Below, one piece after another: positions 52,342-61,255 of a stretch of DNA of 64,000 bases. The stretch comes from Cohnella silvisoli (lineage in GTDB: Bacteria; Bacillota; Bacilli; Paenibacillales; Paenibacillaceae). The notes under the pieces were generated by a model, which was not told the DNA's origin, made no database searches, and was given only the letters and a program-made list of their open reading frames with translations. Every line of letters starts with the position of its first letter. Position 1 is the first letter of the stretch. A program made the position numbers and the translations under genes. The stretch covers positions 1-64,000 of the forward strand of contig NZ_JAIOAP010000011.1 of the NCBI RefSeq assembly GCF_021190915.1, read 5' to 3'.

Positions 52342-53187
52342 ATGGGACAACGACGTATACGCAGGAAAAGGCGGCGTGAATTCCGCAAACCGGATGCTGT
52401 GATCGTTACTCTAAGCTCTTTTGCGATCATTCTTCTATTTGTATGGGGCGGATTGTATTGGAAGGAGTCTTCGGAGCGAGCGCTGATCGTTCATGCCAAT
52501 GGGGAAGACCAAGTCGAACAATCACTGCAGTACGACGAAGGGCTGCAAAGTACGACGGAATCCGAAGGGTTGAATTACGGGGTGGAGGAACAGTCATCCG
52601 CGACAAGCGAGACGGTCGCTCCTGTGGGACAATCGGATGATCAACCGGGCGTTGATAAACCGGGCGTTGATAAACCGGGCGATACCAGTGAAGCGCCGCA
52701 ATTGCCAGATGCCGCCAAGCCGACTCAAGAAACGGTTACAAAACCGAAAACGCATAACCAAGCGAAGTCCGAATCGCATAGCACAACGGGAATCAAGTCA
52801 CCGAGCACAACGGAACCCGATTCGCCAAGTACAAACCAAACGGATCCACCGATAAATCAGGCACAAAAATACGAGCAAAAAATGATACAGGTTCAAGCGA
52901 TGTGTATGAAGGATGTGAAAGAGGTGTTGAGCGGGGCTGAATCGAGCATCCAGCAGTTGGATAAAACAGATCCTATCGCCGTGCAGGCATGGAAGGATAA
53001 ATTGACGAAGGAGCTCGCGACTGCGGAAGCCGCATGTGACGCTAAATTCCAAGAGGTAGCCCAAAACGCGGAGAATGACTCTGTATCCCCTAAAGTTATT
53101 GAGGAGTGGAGACAAACTTTCAGCGCTATGAAGGAGAATCTTCAAGGAGAGTCTAGAGCGAAGCTGCGGCAATTAATGGGAGGATAA
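52342..53187 (+). CDS. Membrane-anchored protein with Pro/Thr-rich linker
   Basis: 281 residues. A very basic N-terminus (QRRIRRKRRREFRKP) and one membrane helix (about 20-41) precede a long Pro/Ser/Thr/Glu-rich linker. The linker includes a 'PGVDKPGVDKPGD' repeat near 104-116, encoded by near-identical 15-bp units. A helical C-terminal domain (about 175-281) has 'YEQKMIQVQAMCMKDVKEVL' and two Cys residues. It has the same overall build as its neighbour at 51727 but no clear sequence similarity. ATG 52342 follows AAGGCGGTGAAC. Its end overlaps the convergent XRE gene by 15 bp. Confidence 0.65.
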   Translation: MGQRRIRRKRRREFRKPDAVIVTLSSFAIILLFVWGGLYWKESSERALIVHANGEDQVEQSLQYDEGLQSTTESEGLNYGVEEQSSATSETVAPVGQSDDQPGVDKPGVDKPGDTSEAPQLPDAAKPTQETVTKPKTHNQAKSESHSTTGIKSPSTTEPDSPSTNQTDPPINQAQKYEQKMIQVQAMCMKDVKEVLSGAESSIQQLDKTDPIAVQAWKDKLTKELATAEAACDAKFQEVAQNAENDSVSPKVIEEWRQTFSAMKENLQGESRAKLRQLMGG

Positions 53188-53544
53188 ATCATTCTTATCC
53201 GGCAAGCCGCGATCGCGCAGTACGCGTTCGAGCAAATTGCGAATCAAATCCAGGTCGTCCTTTTCCAAAGGAACCCCGTCCCAATGAAGCTGTTCGTAAT
53301 TCAAATATTCTTTCGCATTATGGTTTAGTTCGGTTGGTGGCTCCGGATAATCGGTAAGCCCGAGAAGATAATCCGCCGACGTGCGCAACTTTCTCGATAT
53401 CGTTTGAATGGATTCGATCGTTGGCTGCCGGTATCCGGATTCATACCCTGCATACGTGCTTTTTGCAACCCCGACGTAATCCGCCAATTCTTGCATCGTT
53501 AATTTCCTCTGTTTCCGCAGTTGCTTCAATCGCTTAGCGAACAT
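53173..53544 (-). CDS. XRE family helix-turn-helix regulator
   Basis: 123 residues. The N-terminal HTH_3 domain reads 'FAKRLKQLRKQRKLTMQELA' and 'VGVAKSTYAGYESGYRQPTI'. The C-terminus is a helical segment typical of phage- or Rok-type small regulators. ATG 53544 follows GGAG on the minus strand. It is convergent with the preceding membrane protein gene. A TTTAC-N4-GTAAA palindrome lies between its predicted promoter and start. Confidence 0.88.
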   Translation of the reverse strand: MFAKRLKQLRKQRKLTMQELADYVGVAKSTYAGYESGYRQPTIESIQTISRKLRTSADYLLGLTDYPEPPTELNHNAKEYLNYEQLHWDGVPLEKDDLDLIRNLLERVLRDRGLPDKNDLSSH

Positions 53545-53603
53545 CTCCAACCCCCTCCCCAACTCATATACGTTCGTTTCCGTAAAGCCGGACTCGATTC
53601 TAT

Positions 53604-53617
53604 TTTACCCTAGTAAA
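53604..53617 (-). promoter_or_regulatory. TTTAC-N4-GTAAA palindrome, candidate XRE operator
   Basis: TTTAC (53604-53608) and GTAAA (53613-53617) around CCTA. It lies downstream of a TATAAT-type -10 on the minus strand (53633-53628), where binding would block transcription. A partial copy (TTTACC) occurs near 53640. Confidence 0.4.
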
Positions 53618-53744
53618 TGCACACATAATTATATCATGTTTACCAGTGGCATGCACCCGAATGATCCACGCCGATATTAGAATATTATGTTATCATATAG
53701 ACGTTTGAAACTGCGGATTTGTTTTACAGAGAGGAAGATTGCCG

Positions 53745-54377
53745 GTGTTGGCACGTTACACGACCGTAAGGAATTACGGCTCCGCCGAAATCGTGATTAA
53801 GAAATCTCGTTTTATTGGCCATGCCCGGCCAGTGGAGTCGGAAGACGAAGCGGTCGCTTTTATAGAAGAATTAAAAAAGAAATATTGGAATGCCACTCAC
53901 AACTGCTCTGCCTATTTGATCGGAGAACGCGACCAATTTCAGAAAGCATTGGATGATGGAGAGCCTAGCGGAACGGCTGGCAAACCTATTCTTGAAGTTA
54001 TTAAAAATCGAGGGTTGAAAAATACCGTTGTCGTCGTAACCCGTTATTTCGGCGGAATTATGCTGGGCGCGGGCGGTTTGGTACGTGCTTACACGGATGG
54101 TGCCGTTGCTGGCATTGATGCAGCGGAACCGATCGTGAAAGTGCTTCACCGCGAAGTGAGCGTCGATGTCGACTACACTTGGTATGGAAAGCTGGAGAAC
54201 GAATTGCGCGGAAGAGGTTACAGGGTCGGCGAAGTTTCTTTTACGGACCGGGTACGGGTACAGTGCCTTCCGGAAGCGGGGGAAGCGGAACAATTTCAAG
54301 CTTGGATTACGGACGTGACGCAAGGTCAGTCTTTGCTCGAACTCGGTGAGGAGCGATACTTTATCGAGGGTGAGTAG
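53745..54377 (+). CDS. YigZ/IMPACT family protein
   Basis: A 210-residue protein of the IMPACT/YigZ family, linked to translation factor regulation or ribosome function in other bacteria. The blocks 'IVIKKSRFIGHARPVESEDE', 'ATHNCSAYLIG', 'KALDDGEPSGTAGKPILEVI' and 'NTVVVVTRYFGGIMLGAGGL' are highly typical. The C-terminal domain is the smaller ferredoxin-like part. A GTG start at 53745 has GAGAGGAAG seven bases upstream. Confidence 0.9.
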   Translation: MLARYTTVRNYGSAEIVIKKSRFIGHARPVESEDEAVAFIEELKKKYWNATHNCSAYLIGERDQFQKALDDGEPSGTAGKPILEVIKNRGLKNTVVVVTRYFGGIMLGAGGLVRAYTDGAVAGIDAAEPIVKVLHREVSVDVDYTWYGKLENELRGRGYRVGEVSFTDRVRVQCLPEAGEAEQFQAWITDVTQGQSLLELGEERYFIEGE

Positions 54378-54465
54378 AATTAACTCCTTTTCACCGCCCA
54401 TAAGGGTTTCGAATAGGCTACATTAGATTTTTTGATAAAAAGGCGTTTGCACCCCTGCTTTTTCA

Positions 54466-54495
54466 TTGACGGGGTAAGCATTTTTCTGGTAAAGT
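54466..54495 (+). promoter_or_regulatory. Candidate promoter of the sulfate transporter operon
   Basis: TTGACG (54466-54471) and TAAAGT (54490-54495), 18 bp apart. The dyad at 54497-54525 lies directly downstream, in a position to repress initiation. Confidence 0.5.
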
Positions 54496-54496
54496 A

Positions 54497-54525
54497 ATAA
54501 TACCGACTAATTTAATAGGAATTAT
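54497..54525 (+). promoter_or_regulatory. CymR-like dyad upstream of cysT
   Basis: ATAATACC (54497-54504) and GGAATTAT (54518-54525) form an inverted repeat with one mismatch around 13 A/T-rich bases. This is the general layout of CymR (Rrf2 family) operators, which repress sulfur uptake genes when cysteine is plentiful. The motif was recalled, not searched. Confidence 0.5.
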
Positions 54526-54564
54526 CTTATATAGCGCTTAAAGCTTCGGGAGGTACACGACAAC

Positions 54565-55380
54565 GTGAGTTCCATGCTGCAGGGTCGCTGGTGGAGCTGG
54601 GGATTTCGCAGCGCCGTCATGCTTTATTTTTTGATATTGATCGTCTTTCCTATTATTGGTATTTACGGGCAATCCTTATCCTCTGGATGGGATGCCTTTG
54701 CCAACAATATTACGGAGCCATTAGCTTGGAAAGCCGTGTTGCTGACGATCAAGCTGGCCGTTATCGCCACGATCGTAAACGTGCTCGTCGGAACGATGTC
54801 GGCTTGGGTGCTGATTCGTTACCGTTTTCCGGGACGGCGTCTGCTGAACAGCATTGTGGATTTGCCTTTTGCGCTTCCGACTGCGGTAGCGGGATTAATG
54901 ATCTTGCTGCTGCTTGGACCTCGCAGCGTCGTGGGGGAATGGGCGGATAAGCTTGGATTCACGATTCTGTTCCACCAGCCAGCTATTATTATCGCGATGG
55001 TATTCGTGACGTTTCCTTTCGTTATCCGTGCGGTTCAGCCTTTGCTCGAGGAAATGGATTCCTCGGAGGAGGAAGCCGCGTATACGCTCGGCGCGACGAA
55101 AGCCGCAACCTTCTGGAAAGTTATTCTGCCATCCATGATGCCGGGAATACTGAGCGGAGCGATGCTCGCTTTCTCCAGGGCGTTGGCGGAATTCGGCGCG
55201 GTCGTGCTCGTAGCGGGTAACATACCGGGTAAAACCTTGATTGCCTCGGTATATATTTTCGGAGAGATCGAGAGCGACAATACGACGGGCGCGACTGCCG
55301 TCAGCGTCTTGCTTCTGACCTTCTCCTTCCTCATCTTATGGACGGTTAATTACGTGCAGATACGGAGGAAAAACGGATGA
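54565..55380 (+). CDS. cysT: Sulfate/thiosulfate ABC transporter permease CysT
   Basis: 271 residues with six membrane helices. The ABC permease signature 'EEAAYTLGATKAATFWKVIL' (EAA loop) is at about 172-191, and 'AVAGLMILLLLGPRSVVGEW' is a CysT-type block. It pairs with CysW in the membrane. A GTG start at 54565 follows CGGGAGGTACACG. It overlaps cysW by 4 bp (ATGA). Confidence 0.94.
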   Translation: MSSMLQGRWWSWGFRSAVMLYFLILIVFPIIGIYGQSLSSGWDAFANNITEPLAWKAVLLTIKLAVIATIVNVLVGTMSAWVLIRYRFPGRRLLNSIVDLPFALPTAVAGLMILLLLGPRSVVGEWADKLGFTILFHQPAIIIAMVFVTFPFVIRAVQPLLEEMDSSEEEAAYTLGATKAATFWKVILPSMMPGILSGAMLAFSRALAEFGAVVLVAGNIPGKTLIASVYIFGEIESDNTTGATAVSVLLLTFSFLILWTVNYVQIRRKNG

Positions 55381-56174
55381 GGCGGCTTTGGATCGGATTA
55401 ACCGTTGTCGTATTCGGACTGTTGCTCATCGTGCCGGTTGTGCGAATAGCCATGGGCGCCATGAACGAAGGCTGGAGCGGTTTCGCGAATGGACTGTCCA
55501 GACCCGAAACGCTGCACGCTTTGTACATGACGGGTTTGATCGTCGTTATTGTAACTTTGATTAATACGATGTTCGGCGTGATGTTGTCGCTTTACTTGGT
55601 TAGGGCATCATGGCTCGGACTTAAATTGAAGCAGCTTATGAACAGTATCGTCGATTTGCCATTTGCGGTATCGCCCGTTATCGGCGGGCTCATGATCGTC
55701 CTTCTGCTCGGACCGGAGACGGCGATCGGCGCTTTGTTCAACAAAGCCGGAGTCGACATCTTATATGCTTTGCCGGGGATGATCATCGCGACTTTGTTCG
55801 TAACATTCCCTCTAGTGGTCCGTGAAGTTATGCCGGTGCTGCAGGAAATCGGAAGTTCTCAAGAGGAAGCGGCGTCGACATTAGGCGCGAGCGCTTGGAC
55901 GACTTTCTGGCGTGTCACTTGGCCCTCCATCCGGTGGAGCGTTGTGTACGGAGTCGTTCTTACGGTGGCTCGGGCTTTAGGTGAATTCGGAGCGGTGCTT
56001 GTCGTTTCCGGCAACATCCTATTCAAAACTCAGACTGCGACGACTTTAGTCTACCAAGATGTCGAGAACTTTAATCTTACCGCCGCGAATTCTATTGCAC
56101 TTGTGTTGGCAGCGGGTTCGGTCACTTTGCTGTTGCTCATGGAATGGGCCAAATCGAGAAAGGAAGTGCATTGA
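55377..56174 (+). CDS. cysW: Sulfate/thiosulfate ABC transporter permease CysW
   Basis: 265 residues with six membrane helices. The EAA loop is 'EEAASTLGASAWTTFWRVTW', and 'ALGEFGAVLVVSGNILFKTQ' is the CysW signature before the last helices. It is the second permease of the heterodimer. ATG 55377 overlaps cysT. cysA follows after one base. Confidence 0.94.
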   Translation: MRRLWIGLTVVVFGLLLIVPVVRIAMGAMNEGWSGFANGLSRPETLHALYMTGLIVVIVTLINTMFGVMLSLYLVRASWLGLKLKQLMNSIVDLPFAVSPVIGGLMIVLLLGPETAIGALFNKAGVDILYALPGMIIATLFVTFPLVVREVMPVLQEIGSSQEEAASTLGASAWTTFWRVTWPSIRWSVVYGVVLTVARALGEFGAVLVVSGNILFKTQTATTLVYQDVENFNLTAANSIALVLAAGSVTLLLLMEWAKSRKEVH

Positions 56175-56175
56175 G

Positions 56176-57240
56176 ATGCATATAGAAGTCAGCGGTTTGA
56201 ATAAGAAATTCGGCAATTTCCAAGCGGTACAGGACGTAAACTTCACCATCGAAAAAGGCCAATTGATCGGACTCCTAGGTCCAAGCGGCGGCGGTAAAAC
56301 ATCGATTCTCCGCATGCTTGCCGGTTTGGAATCGGTGGATGAAGGGAATATCGTATTTCATGGCAAACGCGTAAATGATCTGCCTCCGCAAGAGAGAGGA
56401 ATCGGATTCGTTTTTCAGAACTATGCGCTGTTCAAGCATATGACCGTAGAGGATAACATTGCTTTCGGCCTTGAAGTGAAGAAATGGACGAAGGCGAAGA
56501 TCAAAGCGAGAGTCGCCGAATTGATCGAATTGACCGGACTGTCCGGTTTCGAGAAAAGGTATCCGCATCAGCTGTCCGGCGGACAGCGCCAACGCGTAGC
56601 TTTCGCGCGTGCGCTTGCGCCTGAACCGCAGCTTCTTCTATTGGATGAACCATTCGCGGCGATCGATGCTAAGATTCGCCATGAGCTTCGTTCGTGGCTT
56701 CGCGATATGATCGACCGTCTCGGAATTACTTCGATATTCGTTACGCATGACCAAGACGAAGCTATCGAGGTGGCCGACCAAATCATGATCATCAACAAGG
56801 GGCGGTTGGAACAAAAAGGCACTCCTTGGGAAATATACAAAAATCCGCAAACGCCTTTCGTGGCCGGGTTTATCGGAGAATCTACGATTGTCGAGGATGT
56901 CTCCTCGCTGCGCGGATTCGAGAATGCATCCGATTGGCCGGGTACGAAAGCCCTTATTCGTCCGGAATACGTCGAAATCGGCAAAGCATCGGAGTTCGAG
57001 CTTTTATCGGCGACGGAACTTGGACGTGTCAGGCATTTGCATTTCCGCGGCAGCGAATGGCTCGTGGAAGTCGAAGTCGGCAAGTCGCGCTTGGTCACTT
57101 ACCGTTCCTTGGAGAAGGAAGTGCTTCATCCGGGTGACAATATCCAAGTGTTGATCCATCGTGCTTACCTGTTCAACGATAATGACAGCTGGGTCATGGA
57201 AAACAAGCTTAAGGAAGATCCTATGCCGGTTCATATTTAA
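56176..57240 (+). CDS. cysA: Sulfate/thiosulfate ABC transporter ATPase CysA
   Basis: 354 residues. Walker A is GPSGGGKTS, the ABC signature is 'LSGGQRQRVAFARAL', Walker B is 'QLLLLDEPFAAID' and the switch histidine is in 'IFVTHDQDEAIEVADQI'. The C-terminal part (from about 240) is the regulatory extension found in CysA-type ATPases. ATG 56176 is chosen because AGGAAGTG lies 8 bases before it. Confidence 0.95.
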   Translation: MHIEVSGLNKKFGNFQAVQDVNFTIEKGQLIGLLGPSGGGKTSILRMLAGLESVDEGNIVFHGKRVNDLPPQERGIGFVFQNYALFKHMTVEDNIAFGLEVKKWTKAKIKARVAELIELTGLSGFEKRYPHQLSGGQRQRVAFARALAPEPQLLLLDEPFAAIDAKIRHELRSWLRDMIDRLGITSIFVTHDQDEAIEVADQIMIINKGRLEQKGTPWEIYKNPQTPFVAGFIGESTIVEDVSSLRGFENASDWPGTKALIRPEYVEIGKASEFELLSATELGRVRHLHFRGSEWLVEVEVGKSRLVTYRSLEKEVLHPGDNIQVLIHRAYLFNDNDSWVMENKLKEDPMPVHI

Positions 57241-57283
57241 CGGGTTGGGCGGGAGCTTTCGAAGGCACCGCGGGAGGATAGCG

Positions 57284-58363
57284 ATGAAGACGGGTAACCG
57301 TAAACATAGATTCAAACGCAAAGCCGGATTATTCGACTTATTTATGCTTATAATGATGACTCTACTCTTGGCAGGCTGCGGAACGGCAAAGCAGCAAGCC
57401 GGTACGGTCAGTACCGCATCTCCAGGCGACGTAACTCTGGTACTTGGGGCGTATTCCGTTGCGAAAGATGCGTTACAGGATATTTTGCCTCTTTTCCAAG
57501 CGGAATGGAAAGCCAAGACCGGACAACACGTCAACTTTCAAGAATCTTATGAAGCCTCTGGAACCCAGGCGCGGGCAATCATCGGAGGTTTCAAAGCCGA
57601 TGTAGGTATTCTGGCGATGGAGAACGACTTTAATAAAATAAGCAAAGCCGGCCTGCTGCGGAAAGACTGGAAGAAAGATACCGATAACGCGATGATCACG
57701 CGATCCATTGTTGTGTTGGGGACTAGGCAAGGCAATCCACTGGGCATTAAGGATTTTGATGACCTGACGAAGCCGGGCGTTAAAGTGCTGTATCCGAATC
57801 CGAAAACGTCCGGCGGCGCGCAATGGGATATTAACGCTATATATGGTGCAGGATTGAAGCGTTCGGAGGAAGAAAACGGCGTCAAGGACCCGAAAGCGGC
57901 GAAGGAATTTCTAGCCTCGGTGCACCGCAACATCGAGTCGATGGATAAGAGCGGTCGCGCATCAATGGCCGCCTTCGAATATGGTGTGGGTGACGTTATT
58001 GTTACTTACGAGAATGAATTGCTCGCCCGAATCGCAAACGGCGTAGCGTATGATATCGTGGTTCCAAAGCGGACGATACTTATCGAGAATCCGGCGGTGG
58101 TCATCGACAGTTATGCCGACGAACATGGCGTCCGCAAAGCTGCCGATGCGTTCGTAGCTTTTCTTCACGAGAGCAAAGCGCAGGAAATATTCGCCGAGCA
58201 TGGCTTCCGGCCGGTTCAGGCAGCTGCGGCCGATCATTGGCAAAGCCGCTTCAAGCAGCCGGAGGAGCTGTTCGACATTAGCTATCTCGGCGGATGGAAA
58301 GAAGTCGCGAGTACCCTTTATTCGCCCCGAGGCGTGTGGTATCAGGTGCTTGCGGGGAAGTGA
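57284..58363 (+). CDS. Sulfate ABC transporter substrate-binding lipoprotein
   Basis: 359 residues. A basic N-terminus and lipobox 'TLLLAGC' are followed by the Sbp/CysP fold: 'DVTLVLGAYSVAKDALQDIL', 'VNFQESYEASGTQARAIIGG', 'KVLYPNPKTSGGAQWDINAI' and 'VGDVIVTYENELLARI'. These are sulfate-binding blocks. As in Gram-positives it is membrane-anchored. ATG 57284 follows GGGAGG. It closes the cys operon, with a terminator 20 bp later. Confidence 0.92.
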   Translation: MKTGNRKHRFKRKAGLFDLFMLIMMTLLLAGCGTAKQQAGTVSTASPGDVTLVLGAYSVAKDALQDILPLFQAEWKAKTGQHVNFQESYEASGTQARAIIGGFKADVGILAMENDFNKISKAGLLRKDWKKDTDNAMITRSIVVLGTRQGNPLGIKDFDDLTKPGVKVLYPNPKTSGGAQWDINAIYGAGLKRSEEENGVKDPKAAKEFLASVHRNIESMDKSGRASMAAFEYGVGDVIVTYENELLARIANGVAYDIVVPKRTILIENPAVVIDSYADEHGVRKAADAFVAFLHESKAQEIFAEHGFRPVQAAAADHWQSRFKQPEELFDISYLGGWKEVASTLYSPRGVWYQVLAGK

Positions 58364-58382
58364 ACGGGAATCGCAATCGCGG

Positions 58383-58409
58383 ACTGGGGCTCTGATGCCC
58401 CAGTTTTAT
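58383..58409 (+). terminator. Terminator of the cys operon
   Basis: ACTGGGGC (58383-58390), loop TCTGAT, GCCCCAGT (58397-58404), then TTTATT. It follows the substrate-binding gene. Confidence 0.85.
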
Positions 58410-58473
58410 TGATTTTCAGGAAGGGAATGGAACATAATTCGACGAATTGTTATCCAATATGGGGTGAAAATGT

Positions 58474-59151
58474 ATGACTATTCGTGTTTGTATCTGCGAT
58501 GACGATCCTGTCTTTCTAGATCTGCTATCAGATTATTTAAGCAAAAATGCGGATATAGAAGTCGTTGGGATATCGGAGAACAAAGCTGAATTAATGGAAC
58601 TATTACGGACAGTAACCCTCGATGTACTGCTGCTGGATATGAACCTTTCTGGAGATTATCAAGGTGGATTAAACGCGGCGCTCGAAACGCAATGGTTAGG
58701 GCTGGACTTGAAGATCATCATCCTATCTTCATTTGATCTAGAAGAAGTTGTCTTGCAAGCGATGACGTTCGGTCGGGTAGTCAATTATGTAACGAAGGAA
58801 TATTACAGAGACATTCCAGAAGCCATACGTCAGGCTCATGCAAGCAAGTCAAGTATTCATCACTCCTCGGCACGGAAGCTGGTTAATCGATTGATTAATA
58901 CCCAGGAGGAGCAATTAAAATCGCAGATCACCAAGCTGCAAGTACAAATTTTACAATTGCTTAGCGAAGGGGATGATCGAAGCCAAATCGCGGATAAGCT
59001 ATTCTATTCGGAGCAATCCATCAATAATGAGATATTTAAGGTAAGCAAGCTGTTGAAGGGTAAGTTTCCCTATCTGGAATGGCTGAGGCTCAAAAAGCAA
59101 AATACGAATGAGATTGTGGGTTTGGCTAAAAAGTTGAACATTATACCATAA
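58474..59151 (+). CDS. NarL/LuxR-type response regulator
   Basis: 225 residues. The receiver domain has the acidic 'CICDDDPVF', the phosphorylated Asp near 55 in 'VLLLDMNLSGD' and Lys in 'NYVTKEYY'. The C-terminal LuxR-like HTH ('ILQLLSEGDDRSQIADKLFY', 'SEQSINNEIFKVSKLLKGKF') is slightly unusual. The gene is alone between two terminators. The closest kinases are the pair at 59960 and 61317, so they are its probable partners, which is inference. Confidence 0.88.
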   Translation: MTIRVCICDDDPVFLDLLSDYLSKNADIEVVGISENKAELMELLRTVTLDVLLLDMNLSGDYQGGLNAALETQWLGLDLKIIILSSFDLEEVVLQAMTFGRVVNYVTKEYYRDIPEAIRQAHASKSSIHHSSARKLVNRLINTQEEQLKSQITKLQVQILQLLSEGDDRSQIADKLFYSEQSINNEIFKVSKLLKGKFPYLEWLRLKKQNTNEIVGLAKKLNIIP

Positions 59152-59165
59152 AGAAATTTTCATTT

Positions 59166-59195
59166 AAATACTCTATTCATTGAGTATTTTTTTTT
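59166..59195 (+). terminator. Terminator of the response regulator gene
   Basis: AAATACTC (59166-59173), 8-base loop, GAGTATTT (59182-59189), then a T-run to 59195. Confidence 0.88.
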
Positions 59196-59249
59196 GTGTT
59201 CAAAAAACGATAATGGAGGATGAAGGAACTAACGAAAGAGGGTGTACTC

Positions 59250-59933
59250 ATGGATATGGGGCGGTTAACATCCATATCTTTCTTTGGCGATTTTTCCATG
59301 ACGGATATTCAGCAAGCCTCCCTTTATATGAGTGAAAGGACGTTTAACCGAAACTCGTTTGTATTCATGGAAGGCGAGGTCGGAGACGAATTGTATATCG
59401 TTCTGTCGGGAACCGTGGAAATCAACCGTTTCGAGAATGGCAGGAAGTCCGTGCTGACTACTCTCAAAGAAGGCGACTTTTTCGGGGAAATGTCCTTGTT
59501 CGACGATAGGGAGGTTCGATCGGCGAATGCGGAGGTGTTGGATACCGCCGTGCTTGCAGCCATTGAAAGGCGTAAGCTGCAATGCTTGCTTGAAACCAAT
59601 CCGGGTGTTACTTATAAGCTGCTTACCGTATTGATTAAACGACTGAGAAGAGCCAACGATCGGATTCACGACATCACATTTCTAAACGTTCGAGCCCGAA
59701 TTTATAAACAATTGCTTCGGCTAGCAGAAGAATATGGCATTAAGCTCAATCAAACCATCATGATTAATTTGCGGTTAACGCACCAGCAAATTGCCGATAT
59801 GGTAGGCTGCACGAGAGAAATGGTATCGAAAGTGTTAAATGAGCTGCAGGAAGAACATGTCATTATGATCAATAAGAAACGAATTATCGTGAAGAACCAA
59901 ATCATGTTGTCGGATAAAGTAATCAGTTTCTAA
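59250..59933 (+). CDS. Crp/Fnr family transcriptional regulator
   Basis: 227 residues. The cyclic-nucleotide-binding barrel ('FMEGEVGDELYIVLSGTVEI', 'LKEGDFFGEMSLFDDREVRS') is followed by the dimer helix and a Crp-type HTH ('LTHQQIADMVGCTREMVSKV', 'LNELQEEHVIMINKKRIIVK'). The four-cysteine Fe-S cluster of FNR is absent, so it is Crp-like, with unknown ligand. ATG 59250 follows AAAGAGGGTG; ATG 59220 is too close to its own GGAGG. A histidine kinase gene follows after 26 bp. Confidence 0.9.
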   Translation: MDMGRLTSISFFGDFSMTDIQQASLYMSERTFNRNSFVFMEGEVGDELYIVLSGTVEINRFENGRKSVLTTLKEGDFFGEMSLFDDREVRSANAEVLDTAVLAAIERRKLQCLLETNPGVTYKLLTVLIKRLRRANDRIHDITFLNVRARIYKQLLRLAEEYGIKLNQTIMINLRLTHQQIADMVGCTREMVSKVLNELQEEHVIMINKKRIIVKNQIMLSDKVISF

Positions 59934-59959
59934 TCGATTGTCGGCCGCCGGAGGATATC

Positions 59960-61252
59960 ATGCCTACATTAGTTTTAATAACCGTTATCTTATTGTATAT
60001 ATACGGTCCGAAGAAGGAATCGATTAAATGGTTAATATTCGCGATGAGCTTCGCCGCTTTATACGATCTGGACCATCTGGTTAGTGGTTCTGCATTGCCA
60101 CTTATTTTTTTGCATAAAGTTGTGACCCCGTATGGATTCCTGATGTTCTCTATCGTTCACTCGGAGCTCGTAAGCTCTCGAACGAAAAACGCATTGGCTG
60201 TCGGGCTGTTCTTCCCTATCGTTATGATGTGCGCTATCGCTGTCGAGAAACTCAATCTAGAGTTGGATTATCAAGTGTTGCTGCTGTGGGTTGCCCCCTA
60301 CTATCTGACCACAAGCTTTCTACTCATCTTCGCGTATGTGAAGGAACGGAATCCCAAGAAGAAAAGATTGCGTCTAATCGCTGCGTGTGTCGTCGTTCCA
60401 TCCACAATCGCCGATCTTTTTTTAGAAAATGTCGTTCAGGCACTCGGATTCCATGTAAATGAGTTTTGGTATATGTATATGTTTGCGGCGACCGGGTTTG
60501 TTATCTTCATCGTATTTGCGATCCGCTTCGGCGTGTTCGGCGTTAAAATCAAGTTTGAAAAGCAATTGTTGGATCAGACGATTACGGGGATCGCTTCGGG
60601 TACATCGATGCTTAATCACGCGTTGAAAAATCGAATCACCAACATCGACATGTTGGCTCTCCGAATGCAAGAAACCTCGAAGCTGTTGCAGTACCAGCAT
60701 ATTAACGGTGACGTCAAGCTCATTCTTGCCGAGACCAAGCATATGATGCAGATGGTTAAACGTATTCAGAAGCAAATAGAAGAGGTTGAGATTATAGAGG
60801 CTGCCGATAACTTAAATGAAATTGTCAGGCATGCGCTGCAATCCAATCAATATTTATTTGAAAGCAAGCATATTTCCGTCACCGTGAATGACCTTGCGCA
60901 ATTCCGAATCCTGTGCGATAAGGTGCATTTGCAAGAAGTGTTTAGCAACGTGCTTCGAAACGCGATTGATGCGGTGGAGGCGGGCAAGGGAGTGCTTTCG
61001 ATTACGGTCTATGACAACAAAAGAAACATTCTTATCGATATTGCAGATAATGGAAAAGGGGTCGCGAAGGAAGCAGTCCATAAAATATTCGACCCCTTCT
61101 ATTCAACCAAACACAAGGAGGACAATTTCGGGCTAGGGCTGTCTTATTGTTATCTTGTCGTACGGAAGCATGGCGGAAAAATAGAAGTGGCGGGCAACGA
61201 GCCGTCAGGAGCGACCTTCACCGTTCATTTGCCCAAATCGCGCATCGTTTAG
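59960..61252 (+). CDS. Sensor histidine kinase with 7TM-type N-terminus (kinase 1)
   Basis: 430 residues. Seven or eight hydrophobic segments in the first 200 residues form a membrane sensor. The phosphoacceptor region 'MLNHALKNRITNIDMLALRM' (His near 217, atypical H-box) follows, then the ATPase blocks 'NVLRNAIDAVE' (N), 'DIADNGKGVAKEAVHKIFDP' (G1) and 'FGLGLSYCYLVVRKHGGKIE' (G2). It is co-transcribed with the Crp-type regulator. It is paralogous to the kinase at 61317. Confidence 0.88.
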   Translation: MPTLVLITVILLYIYGPKKESIKWLIFAMSFAALYDLDHLVSGSALPLIFLHKVVTPYGFLMFSIVHSELVSSRTKNALAVGLFFPIVMMCAIAVEKLNLELDYQVLLLWVAPYYLTTSFLLIFAYVKERNPKKKRLRLIAACVVVPSTIADLFLENVVQALGFHVNEFWYMYMFAATGFVIFIVFAIRFGVFGVKIKFEKQLLDQTITGIASGTSMLNHALKNRITNIDMLALRMQETSKLLQYQHINGDVKLILAETKHMMQMVKRIQKQIEEVEIIEAADNLNEIVRHALQSNQYLFESKHISVTVNDLAQFRILCDKVHLQEVFSNVLRNAIDAVEAGKGVLSITVYDNKRNILIDIADNGKGVAKEAVHKIFDPFYSTKHKEDNFGLGLSYCYLVVRKHGGKIEVAGNEPSGATFTVHLPKSRIV

Positions 61253-61255
61253 TAG

